A DNA stretch of 64,000 nucleotides from Ilyomonas sp963790435. GTDB taxonomy: Bacteria > Bacteroidota > Bacteroidia > Chitinophagales > Chitinophagaceae. The notes under the pieces were generated by a model that had not been told where the DNA came from, did not search any database, and was given only the letters and a program-made list of their open reading frames with translations. The stretch covers positions 868,001 through 932,000 of the forward strand of contig CAWBOI010000001.1 in the NCBI GenBank assembly GCA_963790435.1, read 5' to 3'. How positions within the stretch are numbered: position 1 is the stretch's first letter; every line of letters starts with the position of its first letter. The position numbers and the translations under genes were made by a program. Shown one piece after another: positions 35,077 to 43,326 of this stretch.

Positions 35077-35774
35077 TTCATCAGGAAAAATCGGCAATGA
35101 AAGTGTGCACCGATTCCTGCTTGTTTGGTGCATGGGTGGCTGATTATTTGGGCAAAAACAAACCTGTCAAAAACATTCTTGACATTGGTGCAGGAACAGG
35201 CTTGTTAAGCCTTATGCTGGCACAACAATGCGATGCAAGCATTGATGCAGTTGAGATAGATGAAGCATCTGCCAATGAGGCAAAACAAAACTTTTTGCTA
35301 TCGCCCTGGCAGGAAAGATTGCATTGTTATGAAGGAAGAATACAGAATTTTCAATCGAATGAAAAGTATGATTTCATCATCGGCAATCCGCCATTTTATG
35401 AGAACAATTTATTGGGCAAAAACAAAAATAGAAATATGGCGCATCACAATTGGGGCTTGACTTTGCGCGAATTGATAACCGCCATAAAAAGATTGTTGCA
35501 TGATGAAGGAAGCTTTGCTCTTTTATTGCCGTATCATCGAACACAAGAAGTGGAAGAAATGGCAAATGAAGAGGGCTTTTTTGTGCAAAAACAAACCTTC
35601 GTAAAACAAACCATCGACCATTCATTGTTCAGAAGTATCAATCTATTTTCAAAACAAAAACATTCAATCATTCAAAGTGAAATCTGCATAAAAGATGAAA
35701 ACAATGATTACACGAATGAGTTCATTTCTTTATTGAAGAAATTATTACCTCTATTTATAAATGCAATAATCTAA
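35040..35774 (+). CDS. trmN6: tRNA1(Val) (adenine(37)-N6)-methyltransferase
   Basis: A 244-aa SAM-dependent methyltransferase of the TrmN6 (YfiC) family. It begins FQFKQFIVHQEKSAMKVCTDSCLFGAW, followed by SAM motif I ILDIGAGTGLLSLMLAQQ and the adenine-N6 catalytic motif IIGNPPFYENN (NPPFY). It modifies A37 of tRNA-Val. It overlaps the MerC gene by 37 bases and, at its end, the convergent gene by four. Confidence 0.93.
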   Translation: MPNPYFQFKQFIVHQEKSAMKVCTDSCLFGAWVADYLGKNKPVKNILDIGAGTGLLSLMLAQQCDASIDAVEIDEASANEAKQNFLLSPWQERLHCYEGRIQNFQSNEKYDFIIGNPPFYENNLLGKNKNRNMAHHNWGLTLRELITAIKRLLHDEGSFALLLPYHRTQEVEEMANEEGFFVQKQTFVKQTIDHSLFRSINLFSKQKHSIIQSEICIKDENNDYTNEFISLLKKLLPLFINAII

Positions 35775-36967
35775 TGTGCCGCATAGTCTTGCAAATACTC
35801 GTAACGATCTGTTAGTTTGCCTCTTTCCAAAATCGTTGCACGCTGAATGATTTCGCTGTTGCCGGTTATCAAATCGTGCAGAACATATTTTATCAATTGT
35901 TCGCCAAAAAAATCAGAAGCATCGCAGGGTAATTCATTCGGCAAATTGCCAACCGCCATTATATCAATGCTGTCAGGAAGAAAGGATTCTGTTTTTTGTG
36001 CCGTTTGTTTATCAACACCGTAGATTGGATTTTCTATTGTTCCATCAGCAATATTTATAGGAACGCTGCCTTCCTTATCGTCGGTAATGTCAGCAATGGT
36101 TTGTATCCTGAAATCCACTCGCAGCAAGGCTTCCGGCTGGAATAGGCGAGGCATCGTTGTCTCCCAGTAAATGCCATTGATTAAAATATCAGTCTGCGAA
36201 CAATAAGTATCGAACAAGCACTCATAATCTTGTGGGTTTGCATGAAAATCATCGCGACTGAAAGTACGTTTGTCTTTGTGTGTATATAAGTTTCCGCCTT
36301 TTAAATGCACATACACGGGATAGGCAAATTCTTTCGCTAAAAATTCATCCGCTTCCACTTCCTGAACGTCCATTAAATTCATCACTTCCAATACACCATG
36401 CGCTACTCTCCCACTGCCGGTAACTGCAATTTTTATATTGGGCAATTTCAAACCAAAGTAACTTCTTATCAGGTTTCGGTAATCGGTGCTTTGGTAAACG
36501 CGAGGCAATAAAAATGTATTGCTGCGAATGCCATACGCCATCATGCCGTTGTGTGCACCTACAACACCCGCAAAAAAGCCAAAACCAATGATGCGCTGAC
36601 CATCTTCATGCTCCAGACATTCGTAATCAATCAAGGTAATTTTCTTGTCAATCATCGCGTGCATCAGTTTTTGGTTATGCTGTTGTTCTTTTTTGGTATG
36701 CGAAAAAAACAGGTAGGTTTTGTTGGGTATCAATTCATTTACCGGCACTTCTTTTATACCTAACAACACATTACAGTCATGTATATTTTCTGAAATAATA
36801 GCCCCTGCTTTTTGATAAGCTGCATCTATAAAGCAACGTTTATTAGAAGGTTGCACGATGATTTTACAATCGTATTGCTTCAACAACCATTGGCAATGTT
36901 TCGGTGTCAATGCTACGCGGTTGTCTTCCGGTATTTTGCCTTCACGGATAATTCCAATCACAAACAT
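35771..36967 (-). CDS. Saccharopine dehydrogenase / alanine dehydrogenase-like enzyme
   Basis: About 398 aa from ATG 36967, where the protein begins MFVIGIIREGKIPEDNRVALTP, the classic start of the alanine dehydrogenase/PNT/LysDH N-terminal domain; the longer frame to 37021 adds only non-conserved residues. The NAD-binding domain carries IAVTGSGRVAHGVLEVMNLM (GxGxxG-like). Members of this branch act as NAD-dependent saccharopine dehydrogenases (lysine-forming type) or related amino-acid dehydrogenases. An ALDH7-like enzyme at 59073 would be a natural partner in lysine catabolism, though it is 22 kb away. Confidence 0.75.
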   Translation of the reverse strand: MFVIGIIREGKIPEDNRVALTPKHCQWLLKQYDCKIIVQPSNKRCFIDAAYQKAGAIISENIHDCNVLLGIKEVPVNELIPNKTYLFFSHTKKEQQHNQKLMHAMIDKKITLIDYECLEHEDGQRIIGFGFFAGVVGAHNGMMAYGIRSNTFLLPRVYQSTDYRNLIRSYFGLKLPNIKIAVTGSGRVAHGVLEVMNLMDVQEVEADEFLAKEFAYPVYVHLKGGNLYTHKDKRTFSRDDFHANPQDYECLFDTYCSQTDILINGIYWETTMPRLFQPEALLRVDFRIQTIADITDDKEGSVPINIADGTIENPIYGVDKQTAQKTESFLPDSIDIMAVGNLPNELPCDASDFFGEQLIKYVLHDLITGNSEIIQRATILERGKLTDRYEYLQDYAAH

Positions 36968-37068
36968 TAGTATGTTTTTGAAGGCAAGATAATCGTTTAA
37001 GAAAATAAGATGACAAAGCATTTACAAAAGGCATTTTATTTTAGTATTCTGTTTGATGGAATGCACTA

Positions 37069-37076
37069 TAGCTTTG
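37069..37076 (+). promoter_or_regulatory. Candidate -7 promoter box (TAGCTTTG) for hscB
   Basis: Exact TAnnTTTG match seven bases before the ATG of hscB. A TTTG at 37052-37055 is closer than the usual -33 spacing. Confidence 0.4.
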
Positions 37077-37083
37077 CAGAGAA

Positions 37084-37593
37084 ATGAATTATTTTGAATT
37101 GTTCGAAATGCCGGTGTCGTTGCAGCCGGATACAAAATGGGTGAAACAAAAGTTTTATGCGTTAAGCCGGAAGTACCATCCTGATTTTTATACCAATAAC
37201 TCTGAAAGCGAACAGCAGCAAGCGTTAGAGCTTTCTTCGGAAGTGAACAAAGCTTATAAAACGTTTGGAAATAAAGACGAAATCGTCAAATATGTTTTGA
37301 AAGAAAAAGGATTGTTGACAGAAGAAGAAAAATATGAATTGCCACCTGCTTTTTTAATGGAAATGCTGGAACTGAATGAGCAACTGATGGACGCAAAAAT
37401 GGAAGGCGATGAAGTATTAATGACAGCAATTCATCAACAAATTAAAAATTGGGAAACAGAAATTTATGAGCCTGTTAAAAACATTATTGAGCATTATAAA
37501 GAAGGTGTTACTACCAAAGAAGAGCTGCTGCAAGTGAAAGAATATTATTACAAGAAAAAATACCTTTCGCGTATTTTGGCAGGAATGCGTTGA
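37084..37593 (+). CDS. hscB: Fe-S cluster assembly co-chaperone HscB
   Basis: A 169-aa J-domain protein that delivers scaffold IscU to HscA. The J domain covers about residues 1-75 with the HPD motif in YHPDFY (32-34). The C-terminal three-helix domain (EMLELNEQLMDAKMEGDE) binds the scaffold. Typical HscB length. No hscA or isc genes lie beside it here. Confidence 0.92.
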   Translation: MNYFELFEMPVSLQPDTKWVKQKFYALSRKYHPDFYTNNSESEQQQALELSSEVNKAYKTFGNKDEIVKYVLKEKGLLTEEEKYELPPAFLMEMLELNEQLMDAKMEGDEVLMTAIHQQIKNWETEIYEPVKNIIEHYKEGVTTKEELLQVKEYYYKKKYLSRILAGMR

Positions 37594-37626
37594 TGCTTTA
37601 CTTTCGCAGCCCTTTTGAAGGGTTAT

Positions 37627-37710
37627 GCCCAGATGGCGGAATTGGTAGACGCGCCAGACTCAAAATCTGGTTTTCGCAAGAAAGTGCAGGTTCGATTCCT
37701 GTTCTGGGCA
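37627..37710 (+). tRNA. tRNA-Leu (anticodon CAA)
   Basis: An 84-nt class II tRNA with a long variable arm. The acceptor stem GCCCAGA pairs with TCTGGGC, discriminator A. The anticodon stem is CCAGA/TCTGG with loop CTCAAAA, so the anticodon is CAA, reading UUG. The T arm is GCAGGTTCGATTCCTGT. It follows hscB by 33 bases. No CCA is encoded. Confidence 0.96.
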
Positions 37711-37730
37711 CTTGAAAATCAATTATTTAG

Positions 37731-37758
37731 AAAGGTTTGTTTTTACAAGCCTTTTTTA
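37731..37758 (+). terminator. Terminator after tRNA-Leu
   Basis: Stem 37731-37740 with 37745-37754 (one G-U pair), a TTTT loop and a T6 tract. Confidence 0.6.
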
Positions 37759-37799
37759 TTTGCAAACAATTTTCAATTAAACTTAGAGGCTGCTTAAGA

Positions 37800-37880
37800 T
37801 TGAGTGATTCATTTATTAAGAGATACACGATAGCGGCGATAATGATCGTAGCAGTTGTCTTCTGCTTATCATGTAAGTAA
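37800..37880 (+). pseudogene. Probable lipoprotein N-terminal fragment
   Basis: From a TTG start the frame encodes MSDSFIKRYTIAAIMIVAVV followed by FCLSCK and a stop. This is a textbook lipoprotein signal (hydrophobic segment, then a L-S-C lipobox), but the protein ends one residue after the cysteine. It is best read as the 5' end of a lost gene or a very small lipopeptide. An imperfect inverted repeat follows (around 37873-37893 with 37907-37928). Confidence 0.35.
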
Positions 37881-38027
37881 GTTTACAACAAAGTAATTTG
37901 CAATCGCTTTGTAATACAAGTTACTTACTTTTGGAATTGGAGCTACGCTTTACCTTTTTTAAGACGAAATCAAATTGAATTGATAGCTTTTGGTTACTCA
38001 TCCCGATAAGAAAAAATAAGGCATGCG

Positions 38028-38858
38028 CTACTCGTGCAGCACAAGAACCGCTTTCACGGAACGGTTCATCACCTGATTCACCGTACTTCTGTTGAAAAGT
38101 CGGTAAATAATATTATTATGATGTTTCACCACACATAAAATATCTGTCTTACTGCTTGAGATAAAGTTCATAATACCATCCGTTTTTTTCCCTTCACTAA
38201 TGTATTTGAATTCAACTGGCGCGCCGGTAATAAGCGATTTAATTCTGTTCTCACCTTCTTCATTCGTTCTCCAGTCATTGCCTTCGATCACATTTAATAC
38301 ATTTAGTTTTTCAACTTGAAAAGCTTTTATCAATTCGTTCAAAGCGAAAACATCGGTGTCTGAAAGATGGGAAGAAAAGTCTGTAGCAAGTGTAATGACA
38401 GGCCGAAGCGAAAATTTACTATCCAATGGTAACATCAAAGTGGGTACTTTTATTTTCTGAACAACGCTATTTGCATTACTTCCAAATATGCCTCTGATGC
38501 CAGTAGAGCCCATTGTGCCCATGACGACCATTTCTACAGGGTTACTCTCAACGTACTTAGCAATTGCAAAAGCTACAGATCCCACTTCAATGGCGGTGCT
38601 GTATTGTGAACCCTGATATTCTTTATCGGCGGCAAAACTGTTGGCCCATACGGTAAGAGCTTCTTTTTTGTTTTTACGATAATCATCTATGTAAATGGCG
38701 TTGAAGATATTGTTATCAACACCTTCATTCAAACCAACAGCATGTAGCACGCAAACCTCTACACCAAGTACTTTTGAAAGTTCCAAAGCATATTCAAAAG
38801 CATTGCCGGCGCAAGAGGAAAAATCTGTTGCAACCAATATACGTGAATTAACAACCAC
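38028..38858 (-). CDS. Universal stress protein (tandem UspA domains), start altered
   Basis: A two-domain UspA protein of about 276 aa from GTG 38858. Domain 1 begins SRILVATDFSSCAGNAFEYA and shows VVMGTMGSTGIRGIFGS (the ATP-binding G-x2-G-x9-G(S/T) motif); domain 2 begins PVITLATDFSS and ends AVLVLHE. Usp genes normally start ATG-K-x-ILVATD; here only GTG codons precede the domain, and the sequence just upstream belongs to the PiT gene in another frame. This suggests that a deletion removed the usp 5' end and fused it to PiT, with the new GTG or coupling now providing translation. Confidence 0.8.
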   Translation of the reverse strand: MVVNSRILVATDFSSCAGNAFEYALELSKVLGVEVCVLHAVGLNEGVDNNIFNAIYIDDYRKNKKEALTVWANSFAADKEYQGSQYSTAIEVGSVAFAIAKYVESNPVEMVVMGTMGSTGIRGIFGSNANSVVQKIKVPTLMLPLDSKFSLRPVITLATDFSSHLSDTDVFALNELIKAFQVEKLNVLNVIEGNDWRTNEEGENRIKSLITGAPVEFKYISEGKKTDGIMNFISSSKTDILCVVKHHNNIIYRLFNRSTVNQVMNRSVKAVLVLHE

Positions 38859-39400
38859 ATCAACAGAAGGGCAGCACCAAAACCAAACAAAGGTGAAAGT
38901 ATGAGCGAAAGGCCGATTTCTTTTGCCTTGTCCCAATTAACGCCACTGCCACCATAAAAATAAGTGAACGCCAAACTGCCACCAATCATTGAGCCGATCA
39001 TGGTATGCGAACTCGAACACGGGATTCCAAAATACCATGTTCCTAAATTCCAAATGATTGAGGATAATAATACAGCCAGTACAAGACAAGCCCCAACCTG
39101 CACAGGTAAAGCCATTAATTCGTTCAGTGGTACAAGTTTTAAAATGCCCATAGCCACTGCAACGCCACCGGTAAACACGCCCAGAAAATTCCATAATCCT
39201 GACCAAGGCACCGCAAGTTGCGGCTTGAGAGCGCGGGTATAAATCACCGTTGCCACGGCATTTGCAGTATCGTGAAAGCCATTTACAAATTCAAATGCTA
39301 TACAGGCGAGCAGGCATAAAAGGAAGACAAACAAGAGTGTGCCACCGAGGTCAACATCACCAACAAAAGGAAGATGTATGAGGGCCAAATCGAGTGGCAT
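38759..39400 (-). CDS. PiT family inorganic phosphate transporter, truncated
   Basis: Only the N-terminal half of a PiT permease is present (213 aa; family members in this phylum are longer than 330 aa). It keeps the first PD001131-type signature GFHDTANAVATVIYTRALKP and CSSSHTMIGSMIGG, with about six helices. After LLMWLLIHVYWLQ the frame runs out of phase into the universal stress protein gene, overlapping it by 100 bases, and the second half with its own GANDG-type signature is missing. It is very unlikely to transport phosphate by itself. Lack of function is inferred from truncation. Confidence 0.8.
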   Translation of the reverse strand: MPLDLALIHLPFVGDVDLGGTLLFVFLLCLLACIAFEFVNGFHDTANAVATVIYTRALKPQLAVPWSGLWNFLGVFTGGVAVAMGILKLVPLNELMALPVQVGACLVLAVLLSSIIWNLGTWYFGIPCSSSHTMIGSMIGGSLAFTYFYGGSGVNWDKAKEIGLSLILSPLFGFGAALLLMWLLIHVYWLQQIFPLAPAMLLNMLWNFQKYLV

Positions 39401-39952
39401 AATTTCTTTTTGACAAAAGAAGCCAATCCTGATAAAGACAAGATGTTAGTCATGTTATATAATAATTATTGATTTGTTATTAAAATTTAAGCTGGCTTTG
39501 ATTTTATGGTTTTTCCTGTCTATCTCAAGCCACTTGAACTGCATTAAATGTTCTATAAAGGATGTAGTATTATTACTGCTAACGGCTTCAATTTTTTGTG
39601 ATAGGGAATGTCTTTTTTCCCCTACGCCCTGTTCTTACACGGTTTATCTTACTTGCTATTCAAACTATTTATAAAAGCAATTATGTCCTACTGCACTTTG
39701 CTGGTTAAATTCAGTTGATCAAACGGCAGCGTTTATTTGTCTATACTGATACCTAATATTGTTACTTACTTGGCATATCTGTTGGTTTCATACATTATAA
39801 AGCTGTATATAATATCGTCAATACTATTTAGATCAAATAATATACAGATGGATGTAGTGGGCGATTAAAGTGACTGAAGGCATGTTCAAAGAATGGCGAT
39901 TTGTAAGTCAAGAAAAATAGATAAGATGTGTGATTGATCGTCTGAGGTCTGC
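39401..39952. other. AT-rich intergenic stretch, no gene recognised
   Basis: About 550 bases between the PiT start and a small ORF on the same strand. Open frames are short and show no coding character. It should contain the promoter of PiT-usp, but no TAnnTTTG box at a convincing place was seen. It belongs to the apparently eroded 37.8-40.5 kb region. Confidence 0.45.
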
Positions 39953-40078
39953 TTAATAAGATATGCCGGTATTGTTGCTACCAAGTTCGTCTGCAAAATT
40001 ATCCGCTTCCTTTTTCACCTTTTTAAACAGGGTATGGGTTCTTCCGACGATATAGTGTTGCCTTTGCGTTTTAGTCAC
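39953..40078 (-). CDS. Possible small protein (41 aa)
   Basis: From a GTG at 40078 the minus strand encodes a 41-aa polar protein with KTQRQHYIVGRTHTLFKK and a KEADNFADELG end. The GTG lies within the stop region of the upstream ORF (GTGACTAA overlap), an arrangement typical of coupled genes. No family was recognised and the length makes this uncertain. Confidence 0.3.
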   Translation of the reverse strand: MTKTQRQHYIVGRTHTLFKKVKKEADNFADELGSNNTGISY

Positions 40079-40463
40079 CCAAAGTTATATTTTGCATGTC
40101 TTCATCCATAATTAGCACATCGGGATTTTTAATATGACGCATGACCAACAGATGTACTGTAAGAGAAGAAGCATTTTTTTCAATTGACTTCGCCTGGTTA
40201 TCTTGATTGCTTTCTATAGCATCATATTTATGCTCCAACTTTTTCTCTTTTCTCATTGGCCGCTTTTTTCCTTCTGGGCAGAAAAGGATAATAATAGGCA
40301 AAAACAAATCATTTGAAATCGCTTGCAAAAGCACAAGTGAATTAGTTAGTAATAATAAATTCATATTGCTGCAGCTCTGATTCATTTTAATGTACCCAAA
40401 AAAAGAACCTGCATATAGGGGCTTCCTTTTTTTCGTTTTGATTCCCTTGAATTCTGAAGACAT
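40071..40463 (-). CDS. Uncharacterised protein, possibly remnant of a membrane protein
   Basis: A 130-aa frame. The middle holds a hydrophobic pair of segments (NLLLLTNSLVLLQAIS and LFLPIIILF) followed by a charged helix (MRKEKKLEHKYDAIESNQ) and a tail HIKNPDVLIMDEDMQNIT. The order of a membrane segment then a basic, Lys/Glu-rich helix is loosely like DUF1003 proteins, but the N-terminal third looks random, so this may be a truncated or frame-damaged gene. Low certainty. Confidence 0.35.
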   Translation of the reverse strand: MSSEFKGIKTKKRKPLYAGSFFGYIKMNQSCSNMNLLLLTNSLVLLQAISNDLFLPIIILFCPEGKKRPMRKEKKLEHKYDAIESNQDNQAKSIEKNASSLTVHLLVMRHIKNPDVLIMDEDMQNITLGD

Positions 40464-40575
40464 TTTGGCGTTGGTATGACCAAAGTGTTATCAAAACATT
40501 ATGGCTCTATTAATTCTTTATTGAGGGCTAAAACAACAGCAACTGAAAACAAATATTTGCAAAACGAATTGACAA

Positions 40576-43308
40576 ATGCAGTTGCGTTACTTTTATTTAT
40601 GGATTGTGGGTGGGATGCTCTTTGCATTGCAAGCAAAAGCGCAGGTAAGTGGCATTGTAAGAGACAGTGCAACAAACGAAAAGCTTTCCAATGCAACCGT
40701 TATCATTCAAAATCAGGTTTCCCGGTACATCAAAGAAACCAGTACATCAGGCGAGTTTGTTTTTGACAAAATAAAAGAAGGCAGCTACACCCTTACTGTT
40801 GACTTTGAAGGATATCGCAGCTACTCTAAACCAATCAACATTACAACTTCTTCACTCCGTTTAAGTGTGTTTTTGTCTCCGGTATCTTCAGCACTTGGTA
40901 ATGTAAATGTATATTCCAGCATCAATCATGAATTGGAATCGTCATCTCGCAAGTCGGAGAAAAATGCAAACAACATTGTCAATATCATTTCGGCACAAAT
41001 CATTCAACGTTCTGCCGATGTAAATGCAGCTTATGTATTGCAACGGATGCCGGGCATCACTCTTCAAAAAAATACGGGTGCCGATGAAGCGTATGCCATT
41101 GTGCGAGGACTTGAACCACGCTATAACAACACGTTGGTTAATGGCATTAAAATAAGCAGCCCTGATGAAAAGTCGCGTTTTGTGTCGCTCGACATTGTGC
41201 CGTCAGATTTGTTGCAACGCATTGAAATCAGCAAAAGCTTGCTTCCGGAGATGGAAGGTGATGCCATTGGCGGTACGGTCAATTTAATCATGAAAGATGC
41301 ACCCGATACCACCACCTTCATTGGTACGGCATCATTTGGTTACAGCAACATTTTGCTGAACAGAAAATACACATACTTTTCAAAAAGCGACATTCAACAA
41401 AAAAGCCTGACCGAAAGATTGGGCAGCGGCTATGTGGCACAACCCAGCGATTTCAGTCGCAGCAATCTTGATTTTAAACAAAAAGTTGCATTACCAACGG
41501 GCATAGCAGGCGTCACATGGGGCAAGCGTTTTTTGAATCAAAAGCTTGGCTTTCTTATCAACGAAAATTTTCAAAATCAATACTACGGAGCCAACACGGT
41601 ATTGAATACGGTGGTTCCTGATGTGAATCTTTCAATACCAGCCATCAGCGATGTTTCGAACCGGATTTTTTCTACGCAACAGTTAAACAACGGCTTGTCG
41701 GTGCATGTAGATTATAACATCAATGCAAAAAACAAAATCACGGTGAACAATGTATTGCTGTACAGTTATGTGGTGCAAGCCCGCACTTCTATTGATACGG
41801 CAATCAAAGGTGGTAACGGCGGCAGAACCGTTCCTGGAACAGGACCTATAAGTACCGATTATCTTTCTCTCACCACGCATGAGTTATTGGAAAATTTAAA
41901 AGTAGATGGCTCACATATTTTATCGTCTCATTTTCTTTTTGATTGGGCAGGCGTTTACTCGTACGCTGCCAAACGTGCACCCGACAGAGCCGACATCAGT
42001 GTAAACAAAAAGATAGATACGCTGCACACCACCAGGGATGCAAACGGTCCTTACACCTTTACCATTACACCTAACTATTTTGATGACATCACGCGCATCT
42101 GGCAGCACAATGAAGATAGGGATATGAGCGGCTATGCCAACCTAAACTATAAAACGGTGATTCGTAAGACCATTGTAGATATTAAAGTGGGTGGTTTATA
42201 CCGGCATAAAGAACGGTTTAATAAGCAGGATGAATACGACCTAAAGCCCACCACCAACAGCAATGGTGTAAAACAGGTTTTTACCGACATCAGCTCCGCA
42301 CAATGGGTGGTGTACAACGCCGCCGGAACTTATAACTATGATGTAAACAATTATCATGCGTTTGAAAACATTGGTGCGGGCTATGTAGAAGCCAAAATTT
42401 CGGCACCGAGAGTAGATGTGTTTGGCGGGGTAAGAAGTGAAACAACGCAGCAGGGCTTTACCATCAATACTTTTTATGCCGACCAGGTAAATGGGGTAAC
42501 AAAGAACTACACCGATTTGTTGCCAAGTTTGATGATTAAATACAAGCTCAACAACAAAACCAATATCAGGGCTTCTTATTTTAAATCCATTGCGCGCCCC
42601 AATTATTATGAGTTGGTGCCTTATAGAATATTAAGTAATACAACGGCAATTGATGAACAAGGCAACCCGAATTTAAGACACTCGGTTGCCGATAATTTTG
42701 ATGTCCGGTATGAGTTGTATCCCAAGGAAGAGGAGCAATTGTTCATTGGTGGGTTTTACAAACTGATACAAGACCCTATTGAGTTTGCTTATGTAGATGG
42801 CACCACTTATACACCCGTTAATTTAGGCACGGCAACTCTGTATGGCGCAGAGCTGGTATGGGGTAAAACCTTTGGCAACATTGGTTTTTCTGCCAATTAC
42901 ACTTATATCTATTCAAAGATTTACTCAATAAAATCTTATACAGATTTAGCAGCGCAAACCACCTACGACAAGTTGCAAAAAAGAACCATGCAAGGGCAAA
43001 CGAACAACACCGCCAATCTCTCTCTTTATTATAGAAATACGCAAAAGAAAATCTTTGTTCAGGTAGCCTATCAGTACTTGGGCAAAACGCTTTCTCAAGT
43101 ATATCCCATTTACGGGTTCGATTATTATCAACAGCCGCAATCCTTTCTGGCGGCTTCCGCCGAATACGGATTGGGAAAACATCTCACCTTTTTTGGCAAA
43201 TTCAACAACCTGTTGAACACACCTACAATTTATAAAATCAACACACTTACTGTTGGCAAGGACATTTACAAAGCCTCATTCTTATTGGGCTTCCGCTATC
43301 ATTTATAA
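40576..43308 (+). CDS. TonB-dependent receptor with carboxypeptidase-like regulatory domain
   Basis: A 910-aa outer-membrane receptor. A signal peptide (MQLRYFYLWIVGGMLFALQAKA) is followed by a carboxypeptidase D-like beta-sandwich (VSGIVRDSATNEKLSNATV, about 24-105), the plug (ISAQIIQRSADVNAAYVLQRMPGITLQ, IVRGLEPRYNNTLVNG) and a 22-strand barrel ending in ASFLLGFRYHL with a terminal aromatic/Leu signature. It has no SusD partner. It heads a five-gene block whose third gene is a phytase-like phosphatase, suggesting a phosphorylated organic ligand, though the receptor itself does not reveal one. Confidence 0.92.
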   Translation: MQLRYFYLWIVGGMLFALQAKAQVSGIVRDSATNEKLSNATVIIQNQVSRYIKETSTSGEFVFDKIKEGSYTLTVDFEGYRSYSKPINITTSSLRLSVFLSPVSSALGNVNVYSSINHELESSSRKSEKNANNIVNIISAQIIQRSADVNAAYVLQRMPGITLQKNTGADEAYAIVRGLEPRYNNTLVNGIKISSPDEKSRFVSLDIVPSDLLQRIEISKSLLPEMEGDAIGGTVNLIMKDAPDTTTFIGTASFGYSNILLNRKYTYFSKSDIQQKSLTERLGSGYVAQPSDFSRSNLDFKQKVALPTGIAGVTWGKRFLNQKLGFLINENFQNQYYGANTVLNTVVPDVNLSIPAISDVSNRIFSTQQLNNGLSVHVDYNINAKNKITVNNVLLYSYVVQARTSIDTAIKGGNGGRTVPGTGPISTDYLSLTTHELLENLKVDGSHILSSHFLFDWAGVYSYAAKRAPDRADISVNKKIDTLHTTRDANGPYTFTITPNYFDDITRIWQHNEDRDMSGYANLNYKTVIRKTIVDIKVGGLYRHKERFNKQDEYDLKPTTNSNGVKQVFTDISSAQWVVYNAAGTYNYDVNNYHAFENIGAGYVEAKISAPRVDVFGGVRSETTQQGFTINTFYADQVNGVTKNYTDLLPSLMIKYKLNNKTNIRASYFKSIARPNYYELVPYRILSNTTAIDEQGNPNLRHSVADNFDVRYELYPKEEEQLFIGGFYKLIQDPIEFAYVDGTTYTPVNLGTATLYGAELVWGKTFGNIGFSANYTYIYSKIYSIKSYTDLAAQTTYDKLQKRTMQGQTNNTANLSLYYRNTQKKIFVQVAYQYLGKTLSQVYPIYGFDYYQQPQSFLAASAEYGLGKHLTFFGKFNNLLNTPTIYKINTLTVGKDIYKASFLLGFRYHL

Positions 43309-43326
43309 AAATGAAATATAAACAAC

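Noticed and set aside
37615..37797. 60-codon plus-strand frame over tRNA-Leu
   Set aside because: Its first half is the tRNA-Leu sequence itself; the string PDSKSGFRKKVQVRF is the usual translation artefact of a tRNA gene.
40476..40766. 96-codon plus-strand frame near the TonB receptor start
   Set aside because: It runs in a different frame through the receptor signal peptide and regulatory domain; the receptor frame is clearly the real one.
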